Origin: Sneathiella chinensis
GTDB taxonomy: Bacteria > Pseudomonadota > Alphaproteobacteria > Sneathiellales > Sneathiellaceae
Length of the DNA: 64,000 nucleotides
Assembly: GCF_012720115.1 (NCBI RefSeq)
Contig: NZ_VNWN01000004.1
Location: forward strand, 496,001 to 560,000
Direction of reading: 5' to 3'
Shown: positions 1-7,463 of the stretch, piece by piece
How positions within the stretch are numbered: the first letter of the stretch is position 1
How the letters are laid out: every line of letters starts with the position of its first letter
The notes under the pieces: generated by a model
What the model saw: only the letters and a program-made list of their open reading frames with translations
Databases searched by the model: none
Told to the model about the DNA's origin: nothing
Made by a program: the position numbers and the translations under genes

Positions 1-128
1 GCGGCACGGCGCAGCATGTGACCGGGAACAGGGTGCGCTCAGGGGCAGGCCGGGGTTTCTGTCTTTGCAAGGAGGGACGGGAGAGGCCGCAGGCTGAGGC
101 GGGCTGGGGGAGGCGCGGAGGTGAGGCG

Positions 129-176
129 ACCGTGATCGCATCAGGGGGTGTGTTGCGCGTCCCGCCTGATCACGGT
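129..176. other. Imperfect long hairpin in gene-free left end
   Basis: No convincing gene is seen in the first 271 bases. Positions 129-134 (ACCGTG) pair with 171-176, and an inner ATCAGG pairs with CCTGAT, separated by a GC-rich loop. With the terminator at 187-218 this could be the 3' end of a small RNA or a transcript entering from the left. A 70-codon open frame across it has Arg/Gly-rich composition without a family resemblance, so I do not call it. Confidence 0.3.
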
Positions 177-186
177 ACAAGAACCA

Positions 187-218
187 AAAGCCGCAAACTG
201 GTTTCCCAGTGCGGCTTT
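187..218. terminator. Bidirectional intrinsic terminator downstream of rpsU
   Basis: A 9-bp stem (AAAGCCGCA at 187-195 with TGCGGCTTT at 210-218) encloses an inner CTGG/CCAG stem. It lies about 54 bases beyond the rpsU stop on the minus strand and is followed by T-rich sequence in both directions. Confidence 0.7.
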
Positions 219-271
219 GATCGTTTTTGATCGCTGGTTAGGGATACGGCTGTATCCCTGAAAGGCGAGAC

Positions 272-472
272 TTAACCTTCGCGGAGAGCGCGCTTGCGGG
301 CCAGCTTACGGGCGCGGCGAACAGCCTCTGCCTTCTGGCGAGCACGTTTCTCGGACGGCTTTTCGTAGGCTCCACGGAGTTTCAACTCACGGAAGATGCC
401 TTCGCGTTGCATTTTCTTTTTCAGTGCGCGTAGCGCTTGGTCGACATTGTTGTCGCGAACATGTACCTGCAC
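272..472 (-). CDS. rpsU: 30S ribosomal protein S21
   Basis: Small-subunit ribosomal protein bS21 of 66 residues, a component of the 30S platform near the anti-Shine-Dalgarno region. The sequence has the typical N-terminus ([20 protein letters not shown]), the FRELKLR segment and a very basic C-terminal helix rich in Arg, Lys and Ala. Length is normal for the family. The start is a GTG at 472, with an AAGGAG about 11 bases upstream, and no ATG fits the family N-terminus better. It is divergent from the COQ9 gene. A perfect 9-bp dyad at 560-586 lies in its upstream region and may regulate it. Identification is firm. Confidence 0.97.
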   Translation of the reverse strand: MQVHVRDNNVDQALRALKKKMQREGIFRELKLRGAYEKPSEKRARQKAEAVRRARKLARKRALREG

Positions 473-893
473 AGCTAACAGTGCTCCTTCGCTAGTATTC
501 GGTTAAGTCTGATCACAAAGTGGCCGGTTAAGTAACACGCGCTCAGAACCTTGTGAAGTGATAATGTATAAAATATGTACATTATCGCTAATGTCATGCT
601 TTTTAACATAAACCTGCCCCCTCTGATAGGGTAAAAATCCGGGAAATGGTCAGTCCAATGCCTTGAATCGGTGTATAAAAGGGTTGGAAATGAACGGAAT
701 CGCCTTCGAATCGACCAGAATCGCCTGAACACGGGAAGATGGCGGTTCGGGGCAGCGGATCGATGTTCCCGGCCCGGAAGGGCAAAAGCCGTTCTGAAGG
801 CATGACAGGGATCGGGTATCTGGTGTATGAAAGGGAAAAGGGGGGCGTTACCCACGCCCCGATGAACGTTCAGGAAGTAACGGAGAAATCTTG
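473..893. other. Divergent intergenic region between rpsU and COQ9 gene
   Basis: No gene is supported in these 421 bases. The rpsU-proximal part is AT-rich and carries the dyad at 560-586. Two open frames on the minus strand (up to 126 codons) have no recognisable protein character and overlap the promoter region, so they are left out. The COQ9 ribosome-binding site (CGGAGAAA) lies at its right edge. Confidence 0.6.
560..586. promoter_or_regulatory. Perfect inverted repeat upstream of rpsU
   Basis: GATAATGTA at 560-568 and its exact reverse complement TACATTATC at 578-586 are separated by nine AT-rich bases. The element sits about 90-115 bases before the rpsU GTG start, where a minus-strand promoter would be expected. 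It resembles an operator for a dimeric regulator; the regulator cannot be named. Confidence 0.4.
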
Positions 894-1550
894 ATGAACA
901 GAAGAGATGAGGAAAAAAGGCGGCTTCTGGATGCTGTTTTGCCCCATGTCATGTTTGACGGGTGGTCCCGTGAGGCGTTCAAGCATGCCGCCAAGGACCT
1001 TGATATTGATCTGTTGACCTTTGATCGGTTTTTTCCGGGCGGCCCCGTGGACATGGTTTCCTTCTTCATTCGCGATGCGGATGACCGTATGGAAGCGGAA
1101 CTGGAAAAGCGCGGTGTCCTGTCCATGAAAATTCGCGACAGGATTACACTGGCCATTCGCTTGCGCTTGGAAATGTATGCCCCGCACAAGGATGCGGTTC
1201 GCAAGGCCCTGACCCTTCTGGCGTTGCCCCAGAATGCCGCCTTGGGCATGAAACTGACAGCGGGCACCGTTAGCCGCATGTGGTATGCGACCGGCGACCG
1301 GTCTTCCGACTTCAGCTATTATACAAAGCGCCTGACCCTGTCGGCGGTTTACAGTTCAACCCTGCTTTACTGGCTGGATGATACCTCGGACGATTGTCAG
1401 AATAGCTGGGGCTTTCTGGATCGGCGCATTGAAAATGTGATGCAGTTTGAAAAGGCCAAGTTCAAGACCCGGCAGGTCTTTTCCCGGCGTCCCGATCTGG
1501 GCTTCTTCCCGTCACCGGGCCGGTTCATCCGAAACCTCAAGGCCCGTTAG
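894..1550 (+). CDS. COQ9 family protein (ubiquinone biosynthesis)
   Basis: A 218-residue protein of the COQ9 family, whose mitochondrial members bind lipids and help COQ7 hydroxylate a ubiquinone intermediate. Visible features are an N-terminal TetR-like helical stretch (RDEEKRRLLDAVLPHVMFDG, then FKHAAKDLDI) and a C-terminal region with WYATGDRSSDFSYYTKR, TLLYWLDD and FLDRRIENVMQFEK, all characteristic of the family. Length is normal for alphaproteobacterial members. The ATG at 894 is preferred over the TTG at 891 because CGGAGAAA precedes it at good spacing. It is divergent from rpsU, a pairing I recall as common in alphaproteobacteria. Its exact role in bacterial ubiquinone synthesis is inferred. 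Confidence 0.9.
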   Translation: MNRRDEEKRRLLDAVLPHVMFDGWSREAFKHAAKDLDIDLLTFDRFFPGGPVDMVSFFIRDADDRMEAELEKRGVLSMKIRDRITLAIRLRLEMYAPHKDAVRKALTLLALPQNAALGMKLTAGTVSRMWYATGDRSSDFSYYTKRLTLSAVYSSTLLYWLDDTSDDCQNSWGFLDRRIENVMQFEKAKFKTRQVFSRRPDLGFFPSPGRFIRNLKAR

Positions 1551-1589
1551 GGGCGGGGTCCTTTTCGCGCAAACCTCAGGACAAGAAAC

Positions 1590-2321
1590 ATGCTGAACAA
1601 TAAAATCATCCTGATGACAGATGCTACCCATTTTCTGGGAACGCCCGGAACAAAGGCCCTGCTGGCGGAGGGCGCGACTGTGTATGCACAGGACGCGTCC
1701 TTTGAGGCCGAAGCAGCACGGCAGGCGTTTGAGGCGGCCCTGCCGGGCGCCGTCGCGCTGGCAGAGCAGGAACCTGCCGAGGTTGTCAGTGCCGTTGTTG
1801 AGGCCGCCGGGCGCATTGATGTGCTGATTAATAACGATGCCTATCCGGCGGTTCGTGCCCCCATTGACGAGGCGGATGTGGACGAGTTTCGGAAAACCCT
1901 GGACGCCCTGATGGTGCGGGGGTTTGCCTATGCCCATGCGGTTGCGCCGGGTATGAAGCAGGCGGGCCGGGGCAAGATTATTTTTGTCTCGTCCGCTGCG
2001 CCAAAACATGGGTTGCCCAATTACTCCATGTATGTGGCGGCGCGGGGCGGCACCAATGCATTGGCGGTGTCCCTGTCCCGCGAGTTGGGCCGCTTTGGGA
2101 TTCAGGTGAACGCGCTTGCGCCAAATTTTGTGGAAAGTCCGACCTATTTCCCGGATGACCTGCTGGCCAATCCCGATGCCATGAAAAAGATCACGGGGCA
2201 AATCCCGCTTGGGCGTCTTGGCAAGCCAGAGGAGGCCGGGGACTATCTGGTCTTTCTGGCGTCAGACAAGTCGGATTTCATTACCGGACAGGTTCTGTAT
2301 TTCGCGGGCGGCTGGGCCTGA
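1590..2321 (+). CDS. Halohydrin dehalogenase-like SDR-fold enzyme
   Basis: A 243-residue SDR-fold protein that departs from ordinary SDRs exactly as halohydrin dehalogenases do. The glycine-rich nucleotide motif is replaced by T10-DATH-F15-L-G17, matching the family motif T-x4-F/Y-x-G. The catalytic triad is S135-x12-Y148-x3-R152, with Arg in place of the SDR Lys. Further similarity to HheC as I remember it includes the SEQEPAEL-like segment (AEQEPAEVV), the NDAY loop, and a C-terminus with YLTGQV/AGG-like residues (FITGQVLYFAGGW). Such enzymes reversibly convert vicinal haloalcohols to epoxides without cofactor and accept azide, cyanide or nitrite in ring opening. It lies alone 39 bases after the COQ9 gene. 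The physiological substrate is unknown. Confidence 0.85.
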   Translation: MLNNKIILMTDATHFLGTPGTKALLAEGATVYAQDASFEAEAARQAFEAALPGAVALAEQEPAEVVSAVVEAAGRIDVLINNDAYPAVRAPIDEADVDEFRKTLDALMVRGFAYAHAVAPGMKQAGRGKIIFVSSAAPKHGLPNYSMYVAARGGTNALAVSLSRELGRFGIQVNALAPNFVESPTYFPDDLLANPDAMKKITGQIPLGRLGKPEEAGDYLVFLASDKSDFITGQVLYFAGGWA

Positions 2322-2334
2322 GGATTTCAGGCCC
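2314..2334. terminator. Possible hairpin between convergent genes
   Basis: GGGCCTGA at 2314-2321 pairs perfectly with TCAGGCCC at 2327-2334, overlapping the stop codon of the dehalogenase-like gene and lying between it and purK. There is no clear T-run on the plus strand, so termination is only a possibility. Confidence 0.35.
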
Positions 2335-2349
2335 CTTGGATTGAGACGC

Positions 2350-3438
2350 TCAGGTCTTGGGCTGCACATCCATCGGGAACAGGCGGGTGACATGACCCAT
2401 CTTGCGACCGGCCCGAACTTCTGCTTTTCCGTATAGGTGCAGGCTCATTTCCGGGTGGGCAACAATCTCTTCCCAGTGATTGGCGTCTTCGCCGATCAGG
2501 TTGCGCATCAGGGCATTGGCGTGACGCTCGGCTGAGGCCAGCGGCAGACCGGCAACAGCCCGGATGATCTGTTTGAACTGACTGGTGGTGCAGGCCTCGA
2601 TTGTCCAGTGGCCGGAATTGTGCGGGCGCGGGGCCAGTTCATTGACCAGCACATCGCCGTCCGGGCTGATGAACATTTCGACAGCGATCAGGCCAACAAG
2701 GTCAATCTGGCGGGCGATTTTCTCGGCCAGTTGGGTGGCGCGCTGGGCCACATCTTTCAGAATGCCAGCCGGGGCAATGGTCACGTCCAGAATGTGGTTC
2801 CTGTGGCGGTTCTCGACCGGGACATAAGACTGGATGTCGCCGTTTACGCCGCGGGCCACAATGACGGAGACTTCAAGCTCGAAAGGAACAAAGCCTTCCA
2901 GAATTGAGGGTTGCTCCCCAATCTGCTGCCACGCATCGTCAATCTCGGTCGCGGCATTGATCTTGACCTGACCCTTGCCGTCATAGCCGAATTTGCGGGT
3001 CTTCAGGATCGCGGGTGTGCCAATCATCTCGACCGCCGTGCGAAGGTCGGCCAGACTTTCCACATTGGCGAACGGGGCGGTGGGAACCCCCAGACTGTTC
3101 ACGAAACTTTTTTCAAGGTGACGGTCCTGCGTGATCTCCAGAACCTTGTGTCCGGGACGGACAGGGACGGTCTTTTCAAGATATTCCAGTGTTTCTGTCG
3201 GGATATTCTCGAATTCAAGGGTCACCACATCCACATCGGCCGCAAAATTGTCGAGCGCGGCATGGTCATCCCAGTCTGCCTGCGTGGTTTTGGTGGCCAC
3301 CTGAAAGGCCGGGCTGTTGGCGTCCTGTCCGAAGATATGGGTCTTGTATCCCATTTCCGCCGCCGCGATGGCCATCATGCGGCCCAGTTGGCCATCACCA
3401 AGGATGCCGATCGTCTTGCCGGGTGCGATCACAGTCAT
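2350..3438 (-). CDS. purK: N5-carboxyaminoimidazole ribonucleotide synthase
   Basis: ATP-grasp enzyme that makes N5-carboxyaminoimidazole ribonucleotide from AIR, bicarbonate and ATP in de novo purine synthesis. The 362-residue protein has the family N-terminus (IGILGDGQLGRMMAIAA), the ATP-grasp lysine regions (LKTRKFGYDGKGQ), the EGFVPFELEVSVI strand and the EMFISPDGDVLVNELAPRPH metal-binding stretch followed by HNSGHWTIEAC. Length is normal. It follows purE with a nine-base gap, so the two are one operon and the unstable product can be handed directly to PurE. Cytosolic. Assignment is firm. Confidence 0.97.
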   Translation of the reverse strand: MTVIAPGKTIGILGDGQLGRMMAIAAAEMGYKTHIFGQDANSPAFQVATKTTQADWDDHAALDNFAADVDVVTLEFENIPTETLEYLEKTVPVRPGHKVLEITQDRHLEKSFVNSLGVPTAPFANVESLADLRTAVEMIGTPAILKTRKFGYDGKGQVKINAATEIDDAWQQIGEQPSILEGFVPFELEVSVIVARGVNGDIQSYVPVENRHRNHILDVTIAPAGILKDVAQRATQLAEKIARQIDLVGLIAVEMFISPDGDVLVNELAPRPHNSGHWTIEACTTSQFKQIIRAVAGLPLASAERHANALMRNLIGEDANHWEEIVAHPEMSLHLYGKAEVRAGRKMGHVTRLFPMDVQPKT

Positions 3439-3447
3439 GTGGATTTC

Positions 3448-3954
3448 CTATTCAGGCAGGTCAGTCGGTTCGGCCGCAACAGCCGCTGTCTGCTTTTGCC
3501 GCCAGTCGTCAATGGCGGCGGCGATGCTTGTGTCGTTCAGGGCCAGAATTTGTCCGGCCAGAAGGGCGGCGTTGATGGCGCCGGCCTTGCCAATCGCAAG
3601 GGTGCCAACCGGAACACCGCCGGGCATCTGAACGATGGACATCAGGCTGTCCATGCCTTTCAACGCCTTGCTTTCGACGGGAACACCCAATACGGGAACC
3701 GGTGTCATGGAGGCCGCCATGCCGGGCAGATGCGCCGCGCCGCCGGCACCGGCGATGATCACCTGAATGCCCCGATCCTTGGCCGTCTTGGCGTATTCCA
3801 CCAGCCTGTCCGGGGTGCGGTGTGCCGACACAATCTTGCTTTCGAAGGGAATATTCAATTCGGCGAGGGTGTCTGCTGCGTGCTTCATAATGGGCCAGTC
3901 GGACTGGCTTCCCATGATAATACCGACGCGCTTGGTGTCCTGACCCATACTCAT
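3448..3954 (-). CDS. purE: N5-carboxyaminoimidazole ribonucleotide mutase
   Basis: Class I PurE, which converts N5-CAIR to CAIR in purine synthesis. The 168-residue protein shows the hallmark [17 protein letters not shown], the SAHRTPDR motif with the catalytic His, the [14 protein letters not shown] loop and the [14 protein letters not shown] stretch. A short C-terminal tail beyond residue 150 is normal for alphaproteobacteria. Translation could begin at 3954 or at a second ATG at 3948. It is the first gene of a purEK operon and divergent from the diguanylate cyclase gene; a good promoter is visible at 4008-4035. Confidence 0.97.
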   Translation of the reverse strand: MSMGQDTKRVGIIMGSQSDWPIMKHAADTLAELNIPFESKIVSAHRTPDRLVEYAKTAKDRGIQVIIAGAGGAAHLPGMAASMTPVPVLGVPVESKALKGMDSLMSIVQMPGGVPVGTLAIGKAGAINAALLAGQILALNDTSIAAAIDDWRQKQTAAVAAEPTDLPE

Positions 3955-4007
3955 TCAGCCCCGCTTACTTTTGGGTAAGAAAAGTGTTATATTAAAATGA
4001 TGGCGGG

Positions 4008-4035
4008 ATTATAGACTTGCCGTTACAGGAAGCAA
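4008..4035 (-). promoter_or_regulatory. Sigma70-type promoter of purEK
   Basis: Reading the minus strand, TTGCTT (4035-4030) and a perfect TATAAT (4013-4008) are 16 bases apart, 54 bases before the purE start. Confidence 0.6.
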
Positions 4036-4180
4036 GTGCGAGATGGCGATCTTTTGCCAGAAAGATTCAACAAAAGGGCCGAGAGAGTTTGATTTATCCG
4101 GTTAATAGCGTAAATAGGCGTCAATCGCTTGAATCACGTGAGGTGAAGAGGCGGAAAAACAAGGCTTGCGAGTAGAGTAG

Positions 4181-4903
4181 ATGAAAATTGGACCCGGTAA
4201 TCGCACGACACGAACGATGCCAGCGCGAGGGGCTACCTCTGCGTCTGCGGCCGCAGCCTATTCAGGGGCGCCGGCGCCCCGGTCTATCGCCGACACCACC
4301 TCCATCATGGGGATCCCGGAAACGGAACTGACCCCCAAGGTCAAGGAAGCCATTTTCACACTGATGGAAGAGGTGGACAAACTGCGACACTCCGTTGAAG
4401 GATTGAACCGCAGATTGGCCGAAGCCGAGCAGGCCGCCGATCAGGATGTGTTGCTGCCGATCTATAACAGGCGGGCCTTTGTGCGCGAACTGACCCGCGT
4501 GCAGGCAACGGTGGAACGCTATAACTCGCCGGGCAGTCTGGTCTATATCGACCTGAACGGTTTCAAGGACATCAATGACAAATACGGCCATCAGGCCGGG
4601 GATGCGGTTCTGGCGGAATTTTCAGCAAGACTGATCCACTCCGTTCGTGAAACGGATATTATTGGTCGTCTTGGCGGGGATGAATTTGGCCTGATCCTGT
4701 CGCGGACAAATCAGGAATCTGCAACCTTTCTGACAGCGCGCCTGACGCGAGAACTGGAAGAGCGGCCCATCCTCTGGCAGGGGGAGGCGGTGCAGGTGGG
4801 GATGGCCTATGGCATTGTCCCGATTGAGCCCGGAAAGAATGCCGAACAGGCCCTGTCCGATGCGGATAGTAAAATGTATGCCCACAAACGCCAGGATCGC
4901 TAG
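4181..4903 (+). CDS. Diguanylate cyclase, single GGDEF domain
   Basis: A 240-residue soluble GGDEF protein that should make cyclic di-GMP from two GTP. An Ala-rich, poorly conserved N-terminus (1-45) leads into a predicted coiled coil (about 55-88: LMEEVDKLRHSVEGLNRRLA) and then the GGDEF domain (95-240). The active-site signature is intact (GGDEF at 165-169), and an RxxD inhibitory site (RETD, 156-159) sits five residues upstream, so product feedback is expected. DLNGFKDINDKYGH supplies the usual metal and substrate residues. No sensory or membrane domain is present; dimerisation presumably comes from the coiled coil. It stands alone, divergent from purE. Confidence 0.92.
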   Translation: MKIGPGNRTTRTMPARGATSASAAAAYSGAPAPRSIADTTSIMGIPETELTPKVKEAIFTLMEEVDKLRHSVEGLNRRLAEAEQAADQDVLLPIYNRRAFVRELTRVQATVERYNSPGSLVYIDLNGFKDINDKYGHQAGDAVLAEFSARLIHSVRETDIIGRLGGDEFGLILSRTNQESATFLTARLTRELEERPILWQGEAVQVGMAYGIVPIEPGKNAEQALSDADSKMYAHKRQDR

Positions 4904-5022
4904 TCATCCGGTTTGATAACAGGCGCAGCTTGGCGTCCCTTTCGGCGCTTGCATGAAAGCCTGATACCCTTTTTTCGGAAAGCCGGTGCGGGGCGATAGT
5001 GCCTCGGCGGGGCAGATGCAAA

Positions 5023-5232
5023 TCAGGCGATAATGTCTGGCAGCAGGGCGTTTGCCGTCACAAAGATCTGGTCTTTCAGGATCAGCTTGCGTTTCTTCAG
5101 GCGCTGCAGCTGGATACTGTTGAAACTGCCTGACTTGATGAGCGCATCAATGGCAAGGTCCAGATCGCGATGCTCTTCCTTAAGCTCGGCCAACCGCTGT
5201 TTCAACGCTTCCTGATCGTCAATTGCAGTCAT
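5023..5232 (-). CDS. DUF465 (YdcH-like) small protein
   Basis: A 69-residue charged helical protein of the DUF465 family. It has two helices, EALKQRLAELKEEHRDLDLAI and IQLQRLKKRKLILKDQI, joined by a short turn; the LKKRKLxLKD segment is the family signature. Function is unknown for the family. I start it at the ATG at 5232, not at the farther upstream frame opening at 5271, because the family N-terminus begins here and the extra residues are hydrophobic and atypical. A second member of the family lies at 6743-6916. Confidence 0.85.
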   Translation of the reverse strand: MTAIDDQEALKQRLAELKEEHRDLDLAIDALIKSGSFNSIQLQRLKKRKLILKDQIFVTANALLPDIIA

Positions 5233-5419
5233 TGTGTCGCATGCCCCGGTTACAAACAAATACGTCCACAAGTATCGATGTTTTGAAACTTGTGATATGA
5301 AGTCAGAGAAATTTCCAGTTTAATGCAAACATATTAGCATTTTTTGGAGAGTTGGCATAGATCAAGCGCCATTTTTCTTTTATGGGAAGGTTTGCGGCGC
5401 AAGTCAAGGGAGTGGTGTT

Positions 5420-6001
5420 TTGGCCGTCTATTCGTCTGCCTCCTTTCCGCCGTGTCCGCTCTGGGATTACGCGGTCAAACTGTACAGCAACGAGCCGGTT
5501 CAACAGGCCTGCCTCCGGTTGCAGGACCGGTTCGGGCTGGATGTCAATCTTGTGCTCTTTTCGGTCTGGATTGCCGCCAGTGGCCGGGGTCATTTTGCTT
5601 CCGGCGAACTGGAAGCCGGAATCGCCATCGGGCAGCAGTGGCAGGAAAATGTGGTCATGCCGCTGCGGGCGCTCCGGCGGTTTTTGAAGCGCCCGCCCAA
5701 GGAAGCGGGGATGCGTCTTTCCAGTGACCTTCGGCGGGTTGTCTCGGACAGTGAGCTTTACTCCGAACGGATGGAGCTTCAGATGCTCCACGAAATTGTC
5801 GGCGCTCGTCCGGCCACAGGGTCGTTTGACGGATTGGAATGCGCCAATGCGGCGGCCAGCAATCTGGTGTCGTATTTTGCCCTGAGCGATAAGCCGTTGG
5901 ATGGGGAAGGGCTTGGCTATCTGCAGCAGATTGTTGATGTGGCCTTTCCAGAGACTGTCCCGGATTGGAACAGTCTGACAGGTCGTGCGGCGGGAAGCTA
6001 G
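5420..6001 (+). CDS. TIGR02444/DUF2390 family protein
   Basis: A 193-residue cytosolic protein resembling the TIGR02444 family of unknown function. Typical features are the opening PLWDYAVKLYSNEPVQQACL, the stretch FGLDVNLVLFSVWIAASG and a central W-x(6)-PLRALRR segment (QQWQENVVMPLRALRR). The start is a TTG at 5420 with AAGGGAG seven bases upstream; no ATG is available near the family N-terminus. The last four bases overlap the end of the convergent ubiX gene. Nothing in the sequence points to a reaction. Confidence 0.8.
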   Translation: MAVYSSASFPPCPLWDYAVKLYSNEPVQQACLRLQDRFGLDVNLVLFSVWIAASGRGHFASGELEAGIAIGQQWQENVVMPLRALRRFLKRPPKEAGMRLSSDLRRVVSDSELYSERMELQMLHEIVGARPATGSFDGLECANAAASNLVSYFALSDKPLDGEGLGYLQQIVDVAFPETVPDWNSLTGRAAGS

Positions 6002-6609
6002 TCCCGGCCTCCGTCGTTTTCTTGTGATCGGGTGCGGGCATTCTTCAGCCCGTCCCATCGTTCCGCCAGGTTATTCTCAATCGCCAGCAGATCGAGGGTC
6101 CGCCCGACGGTGTGATTGACCATGTCGTCAAGGCTGGTCGGGTGCGTATAGAAGGCAGGGACGGGCGGCGCAATAATCGCCCCAAGGTCGGACAGGGTCT
6201 TCATGGTGGCAAGATGTCCGGAATGCAGGGGGCTTTCGCGCACCATCAGGACAAGGCGGCGCCGTTCTTTCAGGGCAACATCGGCGGCACGGGTCATCAG
6301 GTTGCTGGTGACGCCGGTGGCAATTTCAGACATGGAGCGGATGGAGCAGGGGGCGATGACCATGCCCGCATTGCGGAAGGACCCGGAGGCAATGGCCGCC
6401 CCGATATCGGCGATCTTGTAGGATTTTGTAGCCAATGCCCTGACGTCCGACACGGCAAGACCGGTTTCGTGATGCAGGGTCATCTCGCCCGCCTTGCTGA
6501 TAACAAGGTGGGTTTGCACGCCAAGATCGCGGCAGGCCTCAAGAAGGCGAATGCCGTAAAGGGCGCCGGAAGCCCCGGAAATACCAACGATAAGGTTATG
6601 AGTGTTCAT
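5998..6609 (-). CDS. ubiX: Flavin prenyltransferase UbiX
   Basis: UbiX attaches dimethylallyl to reduced FMN, making the prenylated flavin used by UbiD-type decarboxylases, including the ubiquinone-pathway enzyme. The 203-residue protein has the N-terminal GISGASGALYGIRLLEA flavin-binding loop, the ASGSF motif, the conserved PCS (IAPCSIRSMSEIATG) and the RRRLVLMVRESPLH segment. Length is normal. No ubiD is seen in the window. It overlaps the convergent TIGR02444 gene by four bases at the stop codons. Confidence 0.96.
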   Translation of the reverse strand: MNTHNLIVGISGASGALYGIRLLEACRDLGVQTHLVISKAGEMTLHHETGLAVSDVRALATKSYKIADIGAAIASGSFRNAGMVIAPCSIRSMSEIATGVTSNLMTRAADVALKERRRLVLMVRESPLHSGHLATMKTLSDLGAIIAPPVPAFYTHPTSLDDMVNHTVGRTLDLLAIENNLAERWDGLKNARTRSQENDGGRD

Positions 6610-6742
6610 TGCCTGTCCGATTTGTCAGAAAAAACCCTGAAAATGGATTGAATCGTATCAATTCCGTTCACATTTCTGTAATATATTAACTGTCAGCAGG
6701 CGGGAAACCGCTTGCCTGCCTTTTTAGTAGAGGAGATGCAAT

Positions 6743-6916
6743 ATGAGCACAACACAGTATGTCGCACAGTTGACTGAAAAACATCACCGCATAGAAGAAG
6801 AAATTCACAAGCAGATGATGCATCCGTCCACCGATCATGTGCACATCACTGAGCTCAAACGGGAGAAGTTGCGTTTGAAGGAAAAAATCGCTGAACTGAA
6901 CGGCGATCTAAACTGA
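6743..6916 (+). CDS. Second DUF465-type small protein
   Basis: A 57-residue charged protein, too short for most automatic thresholds. It begins MSTTQYVAQLTEKHHRIEEE and ends TELKREKLRLKEKIAELNGD, matching the two-helix DUF465 pattern with the LKREKLRLKEKI signature. AGAGGAG lies ten bases before the ATG, and a clear intrinsic terminator follows at 6967-6996, so it looks like a monocistronic gene. It is richer in His and Met than the paralogue at 5023-5232. Function is unknown. Confidence 0.85.
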   Translation: MSTTQYVAQLTEKHHRIEEEIHKQMMHPSTDHVHITELKREKLRLKEKIAELNGDLN

Positions 6917-6966
6917 TCGGCGTGATGCCGACACATTAATCTCTCTTTCGAAAAATTGTTTCAACC

Positions 6967-6996
6967 ATGCGCCGGAAGTTTTTTCGGCGCATTTTC
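6967..6996 (+). terminator. Intrinsic terminator of the small DUF465 gene
   Basis: An 8-bp GC-rich stem, ATGCGCCG (6967-6974) with CGGCGCAT (6985-6992), is followed by TTTT. Confidence 0.75.
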
Positions 6997-7224
6997 CGTT
7001 CCGGGGCACAGGGGCGGTGATTGAAGGGGTGCTAATCTGACTGTAATGCCGGGGGGTTAGGTCGCATCCTTTAAAGGGTATCTGAAAACGTAAAATTTAA
7101 GGGAATTTATACGGCATTCTTACCTGCTTTTCGTGTGCCCGACACACCATTTTCGAGGCTGTCATTCAGGAATGGCAGAATTGAGGCATCCCCGGTTCGT
7201 CAAGCTCTTTTTTTTCCAAATACC

Positions 7225-7272
7225 CTCTACAATTTGTTGACGGGTGGGTGGGGTTTCTACAATATATAGTGG
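7225..7272 (+). promoter_or_regulatory. nrdAB promoter with two NrdR-like boxes
   Basis: Two related boxes, CTCTACAATTTGTTGA (7225-7240) and TTCTACAATATATAGTGG (7255-7272), have their CTACAAT cores exactly 30 bases apart, about three helical turns as in NrdR operators. The second resembles the NrdR consensus ACACWATATATWGTGT. A TTGACG (7237-7242) lies in box 1 and a TACAAT/CAATAT -10 (from 7258) in box 2, so bound NrdR would cover the promoter. nrdR itself is not in the window. Confidence 0.65.
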
Positions 7273-7463
7273 TTTCCACGGGAATTGAGCGATTTGGGTC
7301 AAGAGTGTTGATTCTTGCGAAAATTCACTGTGATACGAAGCATTTTTATGGAATTTTGGTCTGGCGCGTAATTTTTTTTCAAAAAATGACGGGGCTGGAC
7401 TTTGTGTGAACCAAAGGTCCGGAAGACAGACCGGACAGGCTTGCAGGACGCAAGAGATTGCTG

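Larger units (their letters stand above)
6917..7463. other. Long nrdAB upstream region
   Basis: These 547 bases hold the terminator of the small DUF465 gene, then an AT-rich stretch with the promoter and two NrdR-like boxes (7225-7272), and a leader of about 190 bases before nrdA. No protein gene is supported; a long antisense frame extending into nrdA (7299-9158) is only a codon-bias shadow. Confidence 0.6.

Noticed and set aside
18-230. 70-codon open frame at the left end
   Set aside because: Gly/Arg-rich, no clear ribosome-binding site, and it runs through the terminator at 187-218.
2911-3978. 355-codon open frame antisense to purK and purE
   Set aside because: A codon-bias shadow crossing two firmly identified genes.
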